Positions 22,420 to 34,047 of a DNA stretch of 64,000 nt are shown here, piece by piece (the stretch's first letter is position 1; every line of letters begins with the position of its first letter). The position numbers and the translations under genes are program-made. The notes beneath the pieces were generated by a model. The model was not told the DNA's origin. It did not search any database and saw only the letters and a program-made list of their open reading frames with translations. Where the stretch lies: contig NC_037090.1 in NCBI RefSeq assembly GCF_002994745.2, positions 20,572,001-20,636,000 on the forward strand. The letters are read 5' to 3'. This DNA comes from Rosa chinensis. Lineage: Eukaryota; Streptophyta; Magnoliopsida; Rosales; Rosaceae.

Positions 22420-25400
22420 ATGTCTCAGTCGGGGAAATTGATGCCGAATCTGGATCAGCAGAGCACCAAAATGCTCAATCTCACCGTCCTCCAGAGAATC
22501 GATCCCTTCATCGAAGAGATTCTCATCACCGCCGCCCACGTCACCTTCTACGAATTCAACATCGACAATAACCAATGGGTCAGTCAGTCAGTCACTTCCT
22601 TACCCCCCTCTCTTTGATTATTATTATTATTATTATTCACCATATCCACTAGTAATCTCAACCCAAATTTCTCTCTCTCTCTCTGGGGTTTTTGCAGAGT
22701 CGCAAGGATGTTGAAGGCTCTCTCTTTGTCGTTAAGAGGTAATAGTTTCGATTTCTTTGTGCCTTTTTTTGGCAGTAGCCCTCTATTACCATTTTGCTAA
22801 TTCCAACAAGTTGTTGATAGTTGGCTTACCTATTGTTAGGAATACTCAGCCTCGCTTCCAGTTCATTGTTATGAATCGGCGTAACACAGGTAATCTCACT
22901 TACCTGCTTAGGATGTGTGGTTTTTCGTTCAAGATTGAGTACATTCTTTTCGGGGTTTGCTATCAATCTGCATTGCCAATTGCAGTGACATTTGTTTCCT
23001 CTCGTATTTATTAAGTGGTCTAAGTGTGCGTACATAGATTTTGAGTGTTCAAATCCATGGGTGACTGGTTGCCTGTATCAAGAAATTTCTTTTTTGCATC
23101 TTGTTCAACGTATAGTGGTTTTTATTTGTTCTTCTAGTTTGTAAACACAGTTATTTTCGTTTGCGTTATTTTAACATATCTTTTGTTTCTGTGGTTAAAT
23201 ATTATTTTAACGTACCTGCATATGTCTAATGTATATTACCCTATAGTTGTTGCAGTTTTTTTTTATTTTATTTTATAATTATGTCTTTATATTATACAGA
23301 TAACCTAGTGGAGAATCTCTTGGGAGATTTTGAGTATGAAGTTCAAGTTCCATATTTGTTGTATAGGAATGCAGCTCAGGAAGTTAATGGCATTTGGTTT
23401 TATAATTCACGTGAATGTGAGGAAGTTGCAAATCTCTTCACTAGGTACAGTATTTATCTTAAATTGGTTTTGTACTTCACGCATGAATGTGAGTGTTTTT
23501 ATAAATTCCATCATTAGTTTCTAGGTAAACATCAAGTTCAACATGGCAAACTTTCAGTATTGAACAATGTGAGTGACCACGTGAAGTGCTTCTTTGTTTG
23601 GCATGGTTAATAGGTGCATATATGATTTGCACTTGGAAGAGTTTGAGATTAGTAAAGGTTATAAGTTCTAGATGCATACTTGCTTAAACTTTAGAGTTGA
23701 TATTATAAAAGAACAATATATGATGCGAAGTACAAGAACAACATCTTTTGAAATTATTAACAAAAGTGCCCCTCATGTCCATGCACAAAGATGGTGGATG
23801 TGCACACAAAGCATAGCACGAGATTTAAAGCAGTAAATGCTGATGCTGAAATGACTAGAGTATCATAGGTCCATGCATTTATACACATGCAAATATGTGC
23901 TCTATTACACAAACTAACTGTGTTATTTTTTTACAGGATTCTTAACGCATACTCAAAGGTTCCTCCAAAGTCCAAAGTAGCTTCTAGCAAAAGGTTTTCT
24001 GTCCATTTGCTGCCTCCCCTTCTATAAGCATTGAACCATTATTGTTGTGATTCAATTACAAATTTTGTCTTTAAAATATGTGTATTCAGATTGCAGAACC
24101 TTTTCTGCATTTTTAGCCGTATGAAGAATTAAGTGTGGACATAATTTCGGATAATTTCGGTTCATTAGGAAGCCTTTGGCTTCATAGAATTGGAACAGGG
24201 GTACTTTCTAAGTCTGTGATAAGCATTTTAACAAAACATCTTATATGGTTTATTTCTTCAAAAAAAAAAAGATATATGTCGTGGGAGGTGGATTCTTCTT
24301 GCAAGATAATTATCTTGGTATGGATCCTCTTTTACTGTCACGATCATGCAGTTTTGAGATTGTTTTGAGATCTCATGTGTCGATTGTTTGGGAATGACAT
24401 GTCATGCTCTCTGCCATATCCAGAGTTGGATTCTTAGTTTGGTTTTGTTGATTGCGATCTCTAATTATTATTTGCATATTCTAATGTAGTGAGTTTGAAG
24501 AACTTGAAGCAGTCCCATCGATGTTGGTCATGGAAGGGCCACTGGAGCCATCATTGAATGTCACTACTGCCAGTGAACCCCCTGAAGATTCATCCTTTGT
24601 GAACTACTTGGTATGATGTTGGCGTTTTGTGAGTGAAATGTTGTGGTGATCTGCTAACGTTTATGTCAACTTTTGAACTCCTAAATTTGGTTTTCTTATA
24701 CAGTTATACATCATCTGATTTGTTATATCTAAACTGTTATTTGCATTGTTGGAATGCTTTTAATTTTTTTTGAAGAGTGAGGTTGTCACTATTTCTTAGG
24801 CACACCTGAATAATCTGTCTGGATGATGTTCCACTCAAGTCCTGACCCCTGAGCTATTTGGTTCTTTACTGTTGAAGACTTAAGTTTAATCCTTTTTCTC
24901 AAAGAGATTTGCATTGGTCCTAGTATATACTAGAAATTTGATGCTGCTTTCAATTTCTTTGATCTTGTGGAAACTTTGGGTTTACAAATGCAGTTGCATC
25001 TTTCCTTTGATGCTTTTTTTTTTTCAGAAACAATTCCAAATAAAATTGTGGATGTTAGATTCAGTTGTAGAAGTGAGATTGGAATTATATCTAATAGAGT
25101 TTTCTATTTATATGGCATATTTAGAATGTCAAACCTTTAGCAGGAAGGTTTCACAGTGAATAACAAGGTGAAATTATGAAAAACTTATTTGACTTGAGAA
25201 TTATCTTTTAGCGAAATGGGGTTTAGGTTGGTGCAGGAGAAGGAAAGTTATCTTTCATGCTCTAAAATGTTTTATAATGTAGTGTAAAGTCACCTATTAA
25301 TGTGTTTGCATGCTGGCATGTCACACCGTTTTAGTGTGCTGTTCCCTTTTTAGTGTATCTTTAGCTTGTTTCCCATGACGGTTGAGCATTTTTGTTTTCC

Positions 25401-26254
25401 TATTCTTACTGCAGGCAGCTATGAATATTGGAGGTAACACTTCAAACATTGCAAATTCAAGACAGCCCTATCCTTCTTCTGGAACTGCTCCTCCGTCTTC
25501 CTATGCACCCAACGTCGTTTCATCTCCCGCACCATCCCCACTAGTACCAGCCCTTTCCCTTTCAGCCTCATCTACACAAGCACCTTTGCCCGGTACATCT
25601 GATTTAACAACTAGCAGCAGCCGGGTGGCTAATCTTATAAAGCCATCTTCCTTTTTCCCTCTACCTGCTTCCTCATCTTCAGTGATTGTACCTCCCATTT
25701 CTTCAGCTGTGCCTGTTCCAACTGCCGGTGCTCTTCATCCTCCTGTGAATTTGCAACGCCCATATGGCACTCCAATGCTTCAACCCTTTCCACCACCAAC
25801 GCCACCTCCATCTTTAACTCCTAATGCTCCTCCCACTCCCAACGATGGGTCTCATATAAGCAGAGAAAAAGTTCGGGATGCACTTCTGATGCTTGTTCAG
25901 GTATTATATATATAATTGTCTCTTTGCATCTTTATGATTATCTAAAACTTACCCAACCTATTAAATTTATTTCAAGAAATCTTTTTGAATGAATTAGTGT
26001 ATTTTATTATACACTAGTTTTCCTCAAAATATTTCTTGTCGAGTGTTGCATCTCTGTTGCTGCTTTCTAAGTAATAATGTGGATTCTATATATCTTTTGG
26101 TTATTCACACTAGATAGTATGGACTCTGATGCTTATATGTCCTTGATGTAAAAGTTTTCTCAAGTATTGGCTGACTTATGTGCTGTTATTCTGATAGGAC
26201 GATCAATTCATTGACATGTTTCACCATGCATTGCTGAAAGTGCACCATACATGA
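22420..26254 (+). CDS. DCP1: mRNA-decapping enzyme subunit DCP1
   Basis: Eight exons: 22420-22578, 22698-22738, 22840-22889, 23300-23444, 23937-23993, 24490-24610, 25415-25900 and 26198-26254. All are GT-AG and in phase; 1116 nt, 371 aa (Arabidopsis DCP1 is about the same length). DCP1 activates the DCP2 Nudix hydrolase that removes the 5' cap of mRNAs in cytoplasmic processing bodies. The EVH1/DCP1 domain fills about residues 15-140, with LNLTVLQRIDPFIEEILITA, HVTFYEFN, WSRKDVEGSLFVVKR, QPRFQFIVMNRRNT and LLYRN...GIWFYN. EFEELEA follows near 165. The long seventh exon is Pro/Ser-rich low-complexity sequence with PFPPPTPPPSLTP. The end (ISREKVRDALLMLVQ..QFIDM) is the plant DCP1 trimerisation helix, though the final residues LLKVHHT look altered. 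Promoter sequence 22310-22340 is CT-rich; a Copia LTR lies just upstream. Confidence 0.95.
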
Positions 26255-27289
26255 ATAACTTAGCACAACCTGTGGGCTCTTCATATGCAAATTTGATCGA
26301 GTACAAATTTATGTAGAATAAGTTATGTAAATAGTTATTCTGCTTCTGTCCTGAGGAATAATGGCAGCAAAACAGCTTAGGTGTAACATCCAATCAAATT
26401 CCTCCGCACTGAGCTTTTCAACTTTCATGACAATTTATCGACTTGGGAGGTTTGCAAGGATGGCACCCACTTTGCTATCTGTTAGTCCATATGTATCTCC
26501 CTTGGAATTTCATGTCTGTAACATTTAGTAGTTTTTCTTGGGTTGTATTAATTGTATTCAAACTTACTGTTATGTGGACCTTCTGATTATGAATGAATTA
26601 GTTCATTTGCTTTTCATGGAAGCTGATTAACTTTGTTTTGTTTCCGAAATCCCAAGGCCAAAGGTTCAGTTTTTGGTCCGGTTCATTGTACCTTGGAACT
26701 CGGTATCCAGGATATGGCCGTGCCAAATCTGAAAATTAGCTATATCACAAACCAAATGGTGCTTTCATTTCAATTATTCCATCTCTTTCAAGAGTTTGAT
26801 TCACAGGGTGATAGTATTGGAGTCTACGTTTTGGGAGTTGTTATCTCCACTTGGTGCTAATATATATATTTTCTGCACTTTTGACGAGCGTAACAAGAAA
26901 AGAAAAGAAAGAAAAAAAAAAGATGTATATTGACAATTTGGGTGTTAATAACAGCCCTTATTTTTATCCTTGTTTTTTGTATCCCACATAATGTGTAAAC
27001 TCTGACCAATAGCTAGAGAATGTTCCTCAAAGAATTCGATTCCTGTAGATTCATTCCCCACCGTCTTAGGGACCTTGGCGGAGTTGCCACACAAATAGTG
27101 ATCATAGTGGTGTCATTTGAGATTGCTTCTAAAATTAATGTAAGTAATTCTACACTAATAAAAGCGTTTTTGCCGGCGTTTGGCTTTTGAAGTTACAGAA
27201 GCATTCGCTGGTGGTTTGGTAAAAACTTATGGAAAAAAAAAAAAAAAAAACCACTTCTAGTAAAAGCGCTAACAAAGGTACTTTCCACT
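26255..27289. other. DCP1 3' UTR and intergenic DNA
   Basis: Roughly the first 350 bases are likely DCP1 3' UTR. The rest is AT-rich, with a purine run near 26895-26930 and a poly-A run at 27233-27250. No gene is recognised. Confidence 0.55.
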
Positions 27290-27940
27290 TCAGAACTTGC
27301 TCTTGTGGTGTGTTTATGTCGGCGCATTTGGCAAGCCAGAAATGAAGAGATTTTCCAACAAAAATTAGGTTGTTTCTTCTCTTGCTGATTTTCTTTCTGC
27401 TGCACTTGTTCACCCAAGCTCAGTTCATATGGTGGCAAATGGTGATAAATGGTTAAAACCCTTATTCCTTTTCTCAAGCTAAATGTATGCGGTGGGGTAA
27501 ATGTTGCTACTGGTGGGAAAAGTTTGGGTGCTATGTTAAGAGATGAAAATGGTGATTTATTGTTGGCAGTATCTAAGGGAATGGTGGGGCGTTTTGGAGC
27601 AAAGGCTACTTAACTGTATGCTGCAGCTTTAGGACTACAAGTTATCTCTCAGGCGGGCTTTCAATCTTTTAACATCATCTTTGAGTCTGATGCCTTGTTT
27701 GTGATTTCTGATCTTACTAAAGATGAGGTTGATTTTTCTGTTGAAATTTGTCTTGTAGAAGAGGTGAAGAATATGTTTCACCTCTTCAATTAAGTTGTTT
27801 GTACATGTTGCCCTAAGAAATGTAATCAGGCAGCGCATATGTTAGCTTGGAAAACACTTTTGTTTCCTGCATTTCAAGTTTGGGTAGAGGAATTGTCACA
27901 ATGGCTCTCCGACGTATTGACCGCTGATGTTTGTATCTAA
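27290..27940 (+). pseudogene. LINE-derived RNase H-like (RVT_3) remnant
   Basis: Translated fragments on the plus strand match the plant non-LTR RNase H-like domain: GGVNVATGGKSLGAMLRDEN, DLLLAVSKGMVG, IFESDALFVISDL and NQAAHMLAWKTL. These run from about 27485 to 27930, with internal stops (for example TAA at 27610 and 27791) and frame changes. Weak upstream similarity (a WQARNE-like stretch) begins near 27310. An A-rich stretch at 27962-27990 may be the old tail. It lies directly upstream of the RRM gene. Confidence 0.7.
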
Positions 27941-28193
27941 GTTGCTTAATAGAATATGCAATTTTTTTTCTAAAAAAAATAAGAAAGAAGTTTGCTACTT
28001 TCTGAAAAGCCTCAACAAGACCCAGTTGTTGTCTACAATGTGAAGCCCAGACCCAAACCCAAACCCACCTATTTCAGGAGACCCATTCAGTCAGAAGTCA
28101 GAACTTTCAGAAACAGTAGCAGAAGGCAGGGAAACACAAACACTAGCCGCCCCAGCCTTGTTCCTCTCTCTGTTTCATAGTAGGCATATATCA

Positions 28194-29706
28194 ATGGCGC
28201 TGCTTAGAAGAGCGGTGAGGTCGGGCCCTAGTTTATCATCTTCCTCTCTTATTCCTCCGGCGATTCTAATCTCTTGCCGGGCACTAACTACTAAGCTCTT
28301 CGTCGGTGGTATAATCTCTTTCCCTCACTCTGCTTTTATCATTACCTCGTATTCTTTACCGTCTTTAATATTAAACCCTTCTCTGCCTGTGGTTTCTATT
28401 TGATATCTAGCTCTACTTGAACAAGGGTTTAGGGTTTTGTCAAATCATAGTAATTGAATTAAGTGGTGGAAGAAATGTTTGTTACAGAACTGTATATGGG
28501 GATTCTGCCACACAAATTTTAAGCCAATCCAACGGTAATTAGGAAGCGTGGTGATTACCACCACCCTCATGTACTCTCTCAAGTTTTGTATTACATCTAT
28601 TTGAAGTTCAAACATTTATGAAGGATTTATTACAAGTTATGCATTCTGGTTACTGTGTGGAGAAATGGACAGCTGAACAGATAGAATTGAGTGACCACTT
28701 TACATTCGGTGAAAATGGGTTTTTTGCAGGGCGTTCTCTGACTCTGTACTATCAGCAATGAGCTTGTATAATTTGATCTATTAATAGCTTCTTCGAGAAA
28801 AGGTTATCTGTCTTGGGGTTGCATTGTTTGGCTGGTGAAGCTAGGTGTGGTTTTCATTAAGTCTACTCTAGATAGCAACAGCAACAATCACTCATCCAAA
28901 GTTTATCTTATGGCAAACTAATTCAGAGTTCTTGCACTGCATATAGTCATGAAACTGGTGAGACCATTTAGTTGGCGTCTATTATTAGAAGTGCCCAAGA
29001 GTAGAGGGCTGTCCCTTGTTTATAAAAGGGACCCTTTCTCTCCTTTGATCATTAGAAAGGGACCCTTTCTATTTTTAGACGCAACATAAATTCTTGTTTT
29101 CTGTGTGATTGCGGTATTCTCATTTCATCAATTGTTCATTCAATTCTTGACATCAGCAATAACTACCATCCACTTAATTCTTTTTCCTGCAAACTCTTTT
29201 GTTTGTTGATATCTTAGTACATTAACTTTTCGTAACAATTTTTTTTTTTTTTCACCATGTTATAGGACTATCATTTTACACTACGGAAAAGGGATTACAA
29301 GAAGCATTCTCTCAGTATGGTCAAGTGGTTGAAGGTGACTTGTGGGAATATTCACATAATCATTTCCAAGTGTAAAGGACAGCAACTGTTTCTGAACTCT
29401 TAATTCTTCATTTGTCTTGGCAGCTCAAGTAGTATCAGACAGAGTCTCGGACCGATCAAAAGGATTTGGATTTGTTACCTTTGCTTCACAAGATGAAGCC
29501 CACAAAGCCGTAGAGGAGTTGAATGGAAAGGTAGTTTCTTGTTTTGTGCATATATATTTTGATTGTAGAGAGTGAAATAACAGATGATAAATTGGCAGGC
29601 GCTGAATGGGCGTGTTATATTTGTGGACTATGCAAAGCCCAAATCAGATTATGGTGGTGGTGTGCCAATTGCAAGAGGACCTCCAGAACCGAAAATTGAC
29701 GGCTGA
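28194..29706 (+). CDS. Small organellar RRM protein, SRBP11-like
   Basis: Four exons, 28194-28308, 29266-29334, 29424-29530 and 29599-29706, give 399 nt and 132 aa, all GT-AG and in frame. A single RRM covers about residues 33-112, with RNP2 KLFVGGLSF (34-42) and RNP1 KGFGFVTF (74-81). Residues 1-32 (MALLRRAVRS...CRALTT) are Arg/Ser-rich without acidic residues, as in a mitochondrial or plastid transit peptide. The tail IARGPPEP and the VSDRVSDRSKGFG run match the plant small RNA-binding protein 11 / mitochondrial glycine-rich RBP group. It is probably an RNA chaperone or editing/splicing helper in an organelle; which organelle cannot be told by eye. The start is fixed by the only in-frame ATG before the transit-like region. 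Confidence 0.93.
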
Positions 29707-29938
29707 TTTACTTATGAAAGGATAACTTACTGCTTTCTTGCCTGTCACCGGAAGCAAGAACATACTGAATTTGCAGGACTGTTACGAAGTACAAATGCAG
29801 TGGATTGTGCTAACGGATGCTCGAATTATTTTTATTTTTATTTTTTGGTGGGTGATGCTTGAAGTTTGGACTGATATGTGAAGGGGCTGTCTGTGTTTAT
29901 ACAAGCATGTCTTCTATGTGTTTCTTTAATGAAGAAAA

Positions 29939-29962
29939 ACAAAACAAAAAAACAAAAAAACA

Positions 29963-30021
<59 letters not shown>
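29939..30021. repeat. A-rich run followed by (TA)n microsatellite
   Basis: Interrupted A runs (29939-29979) pass into about 20 TA dinucleotides (29980-30021). They mark the left edge of a palindromic element; a second TA run (32996-33017) marks its right edge. Confidence 0.95.
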
Positions 30022-30026
<5 letters not shown>

Positions 30027-33000
30027 TCCTATCTAGAGCTGATGTCCGCTTTGAAATTAAAGTGTAAACTTCAAGGTTTAGGTCGCTTTTCGGTCGCATA
30101 TTCATATCTCGACCGTTCAGTTTTTAGGTACTAGTGTACAAATCATCTCTGCAAATTTTTAGCCAAATTGATGATTGTTAAGGCATTGATTATTGCTTTA
30201 AAGCTAGTACGGTTCAAGTTGACAGATTCAGTCTGTCGATTGGTTTAAGCGAGTTAGATACCTTAACGATAATCAATTTGGCTGAAAATTTGCAGAGATG
30301 ATCTATACACTTGTTACACCCTATATCCAATTACTTTTTTTTTCTGAGTCTAAAGGAATTATTATACGTTTTACCGTCTTTGAATTCAATTTTTATCAAT
30401 TAAGGGGTTGCTAGAAGTTGACTTTTTATGGGTTAACAATTTGAGAAAATTTCCTTCACGTAAGTTGTAGGGGACGTTAAATCGAGTCTGTGGACATGTG
30501 GTACACTTAAATTGGAGTTTGTATATGAAAGTTATAACTTAAAATGTGGAAGTTACTGTTCATGGTAATAAAAAAATATATATGGAAAGTTACCACTGTA
30601 GGTTTCCATTTCCGGAAACCCACGGTAACTTTCTCTCTCCTCTCCCCCGACTCCTTCCTCTTCAGTCCGATTTCGTCCTCCTTCGAATTCTTCCGTTTCC
30701 GGCCGACCCACGACTGAACCCGGACACCGGCAGGCTCGCTTTCTCTCCCTTGTCAAGTCAGGGGTGGTGTTTTGCGGTGGCTCGATTGAAGGAGCTCGAA
30801 ATTTAGTTGTGAAGTTCACTGTAGCCAAACAGAGGTTTCGTCGATTTCCGGCGATTCCGGCCGTTTCTGGCCGCCAAACCACTGTCGAAGGCGCGGTTTT
30901 TGCCAAGGATCGTTTTGCCCCTATCCTTGAGCCACGATTTGCAGTGTAGAAGGAGAATCAAGGAGAACCCGATCCTAGGGTTCTTGAATTTTTCTGGAAA
31001 TTTTTCAACGTCTAAATTGGAGCTCTTCCAGGTAAAATTGGAACTTGTTGTAGTTGAGAAAGCGGTTGGGTCTGTTGAGTAGGTGGTGTTGCCAAAATTT
31101 GGTAGCCATTGGTGGTGGTTGCCGGTGGCGCATGGACCCCACGCGCGGCCACTGTGGGTGGCATGTAGAGCTGCGTTTTATTTACTGTTTTGGCTCCATA
31201 AATCCTTTAATGATTGTAGAATTTTATACATGAAGTTTGGTGGAAATTGGAGGAATTACGAATTGAGCATGAATTGTTGATTGTTGATTTACGTGAATTC
31301 GATCGCCGAATTTCATTTGAATTACTTTAGAATTTATATATCGATGAATGAATATTATTGGAGAATTATGGATGGATTCGATGTGAATTAAGGAGTTGGA
31401 TTTTGAAGGGGGACGTTCTGAATTCAATTTCTAATTATCGTAGAGTTAATTTCCGTCCTGTAAATATATTTTTACGAGTGCTATTCGTACAGGACGAGAG
31501 GAGTCTTCTTACGAGGAAAATATCGAGCGACGTCAGGATTGACCATATACTGTGAGTGGACTTTTATTTTCAAAGAATGATGCATGCATTTATTTATTTG
31601 TTTCAGAGATGATAATTTTTTTATCGTATTATTTTCTCGAGCATATGGTTATTTTTGGAAATGGTTTTGGATATTTGATTATTTGAAGATTTTATGGCGT
31701 GCGGGGTCACGTCATTGGAATGTGCTTATTTTCTCTTATTTATTTTTGAATTTGAGTTTATCTTGACGTGTGGGACACGTCATGGGAATTCTTTTGCGAG
31801 AGTTGGGGAAGCCTTATGTATTTATGATTTTACTGTGGTTTTCGGATTTTATTTTGCCATACTTTGGGTGACTTATCATTGCTAGCTTTGATCTTCCGCC
31901 TTTGTGGCGAGGTGATGGGATCACCGAAGCCCTCCGCCTTTGTGGCGCTGGTTACTGTCTCTGTGACAGTAATTCTGAAGCCCAGTATCCTATCGCAACA
32001 CTTAGTGGCGTAAGGGTATATTACGGGAGTAATGGAAGTACTTTAGCCTGGGAGGCTATCACCCGAGCCTGAGAGGCTCACTTGTATGGCTATCGTTTTC
32101 CCCTACTCACTTTACTATTTTTGACTAGCGGGGCTAGTTTGATTTCCGTTTAACCAGCGGGGCTGGTCTTATTTTCTTGAGTATCGGAGTTTCAATATTT
32201 TCATTTAGTGTGTGACTAGCGGGGCTAGTCGGTTTTTCTTGTATAGAACTTCTCTTGTTTGGTTTTCCTTAAACGTTGCATGCATCGGGAGTTTATAGAG
32301 AAATAAATGGGGAAAGTATAAAATTCCTTTTGTTTAAAATTGTTTATTTTTGTCCACTCACGCTAACGTGTTTTAAATTACTTTTCCCCTGGGCCCTTCG
32401 GTTTCAAATGCCCAGTTTACAGAATTGCTGCTCGGCGTTCAGGAGTGAGCCATAGTGACCGCATCCGCTTCTGTCATCACATTCCGTAGGTTACCTGTTT
32501 AACCTGTTGTACTCTATGTTATTTTATATTCCTAGAATTGCTCTGATTACTGTGGGATTTGTGACCCAGACTTGTAATGAATTATATTTGAGGTCTACGA
32601 CCTAACTTTGGTGAATTGTGGTATCTTAAATCTTGGAGTTTCTTAGACTTGAAGTATTTGATATACTATTATTATCTTTGAGTTTGAGTTGGTTGAATTA
32701 TGGGAGCAGGGTGGCTCCAAGAGTATGTGGTTGGATTTGTTGGAGGTGAAATTTGTTTTCCACAGGTTTTTGGGTTGTCCATTTTTTAAGGGAGGTTATG
32801 CCGAAATTTTTGGTAAACTTTCTTTAAAAGTGGGTCCGGCAAGGCCATTTCGGATTTCAGGGTGGAATCCAGGGCGGGCCTTGTCAACGCTAGTACCTAA
32901 AAACTAAATGGTCGAGATGTGGATATGCAACCGAAAAGCGACAAAAAACTCGAAGTTCACACTTTAATTTCAAAGCGGAAATCTGCTTTGGATAAAATAT
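30022..33000. mobile_element. Palindromic inverted-repeat element in TA microsatellite, split by a solo LTR
   Basis: The left arm (about 30022-30186) is complementary to the right arm, which is now in two pieces, about 30205-30311 and 32892-33000. For example, left TCCGCTTTGAAATTAAAGTG has its partner at 32968-32987, and left CATCTCTGCAAATTT has its partner at 30282-30302. Without the LTR insertion the element is about 400 bp with arms near 165 bp, a foldback-type MITE. Both outer ends abut TA repeats, recalling the micron-type MITEs known in rice. No coding capacity is seen. Confidence 0.8.
30312..32886 (+). mobile_element. Probable solo LTR (about 2.6 kb) inserted in the palindrome
   Basis: Starts TGTTACACCC and ends CTTGTCA. 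Flanks are ACACT (30307-30311) and ACGCT (32887-32891), a 5-bp duplication with one change. Removing it restores the continuous right arm, shown by the intact left arm (GATGATTTGTACACTAGTAC). No gag or pol is seen inside, so a solo LTR, probably of a Gypsy-type element, is inferred. Internal short repeats include three AGCGGGGCT units (about 32127-32229) and two CTCCGCCTTTGTGGCG-like units (about 31895-31945). Open frames inside are short and overlapping. Strand is arbitrary. Confidence 0.65.
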
Positions 33001-33389
33001 ATATATATATATATATATTTTTTTTTTGTACCGCTTTTCTTTTCCTGATCCACGTTCTCAATGTTTATGGTTCCTTAAGTTGGATCGTTGCATTGAAATG
33101 GATTGCTTCGGTACGTGTGAAATGATTCTCTTGTAGAGTTGTAGACATTTTATTAATCTATCTTTTATTTTGTGAAATATGTCCATTTATACAAAAGTGA
33201 ACGTGTAATTACCCATCCACTACCCAACTCTGCTTGTTCCGGTTACATAACTTGTCTAAATAAGAGGATCAGCTTTTGAAGCACACAATGGTTACTGTGA
33301 ACTCAGAGAGTAGACACCTACTCAAAAAACAAAAATAAAAACCTGGATAAATATATGCAAACACTGCCGGTGGACGATTTGGAGAAGGT

Positions 33390-33817
33390 TTAGCTAAATT
33401 TGTTCGTATTTATGGGGTGTGAGGAATGGTATGCTGCAGGGAACAAAGGTTGGCGAATCTGTTTCGTTGTTGGAGCATTGTTTGGATTTGCATCAGGAGT
33501 TCAAGGCGGCAAACATACCAAGAGCCAGATTACATACAATGAGGCATCAGAGGATACATTGGAGTCCACCTGATTTGGGGTTTTGTAAGTTGAATGTAGA
33601 TGGGGGAGTAACACAAAATGAAGATAGGAGTGTTGGTTTTGTGGTACCTAATAGTTTGGCAGAATGATGAAGGAAGGTTTGAAGTTTGCCATTAATAGTT
33701 TGGCACCTGATTTGGGTGCTAATACTAAATTAATATTTGGCCTTTAATTTCTCACCTTTGGTTAATTACTGAGTTAATTGCAATGATGAAGGAAGGTTTG
33801 AAGTTTGCGGTTGATGC
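33390..33817 (+). pseudogene. LINE ORF2 C-terminal remnant (RVT_3 domain)
   Basis: The plus-strand frame 33419-33667 reads HWSPPDLGFCKLNVDGGVTQ, the hallmark start of the plant LINE RNase H-like domain (LNVDGG). A 27-bp block containing GATGAAGGAAGGTTTGAAG occurs twice, at 33663-33689 and 33782-33808, 119 bp apart, so the sequence between is either an insertion or a duplicated segment. The end is interrupted by the next LINE insertion. Confidence 0.65.
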
Positions 33818-34047
33818 ACGCATGCGGTACCGATAAGATCTTTTTTCAACCCACAAAATGCAACAAGGTAGCTCATGGTTTAGATCAATCGATTTTGTAT
33901 GAAAATGCTAGTCTCTATTATATAGAGGAAGGGCCGGAATGGCTAATGAAGTTGATCCAATCCGACTTACTTAATTGTAACCTTTCTTCACATTAACGAA
34001 TGGTTACTGATTTGATCAAAAAAAAAAAAAAAATTTGCGGTTGATGC
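33804..34047 (+). mobile_element. Severely 5'-truncated LINE with poly-A and TSD
   Basis: The insert 33818-34033 ends in 16 A residues after TTTGATC. It is flanked by an exact 14-bp duplication TTTGCGGTTGATGC (33804-33817 and 34034-34047), the signature of target-primed reverse transcription. The 200 coding-like bases read CNKVAHGLDQ and YIEEGPEWLMKLIQSDL, the end of LINE ORF2. It landed in the older LINE remnant described just before it. Confidence 0.9.

Noticed and set aside
25501..25698. Minus-strand frame over DCP1 exon 7
   Set aside because: Antisense shadow of the Pro/Ser-rich exon.
29859..30134. Plus-strand frame with Lys and Ile-Tyr runs
   Set aside because: Translation of poly-A and TA repeats.
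30546..30949. Open frames in GC-rich part of the putative LTR
   Set aside because: Short, on both strands, no family match; more likely LTR sequence than a captured gene, though this was not tested.
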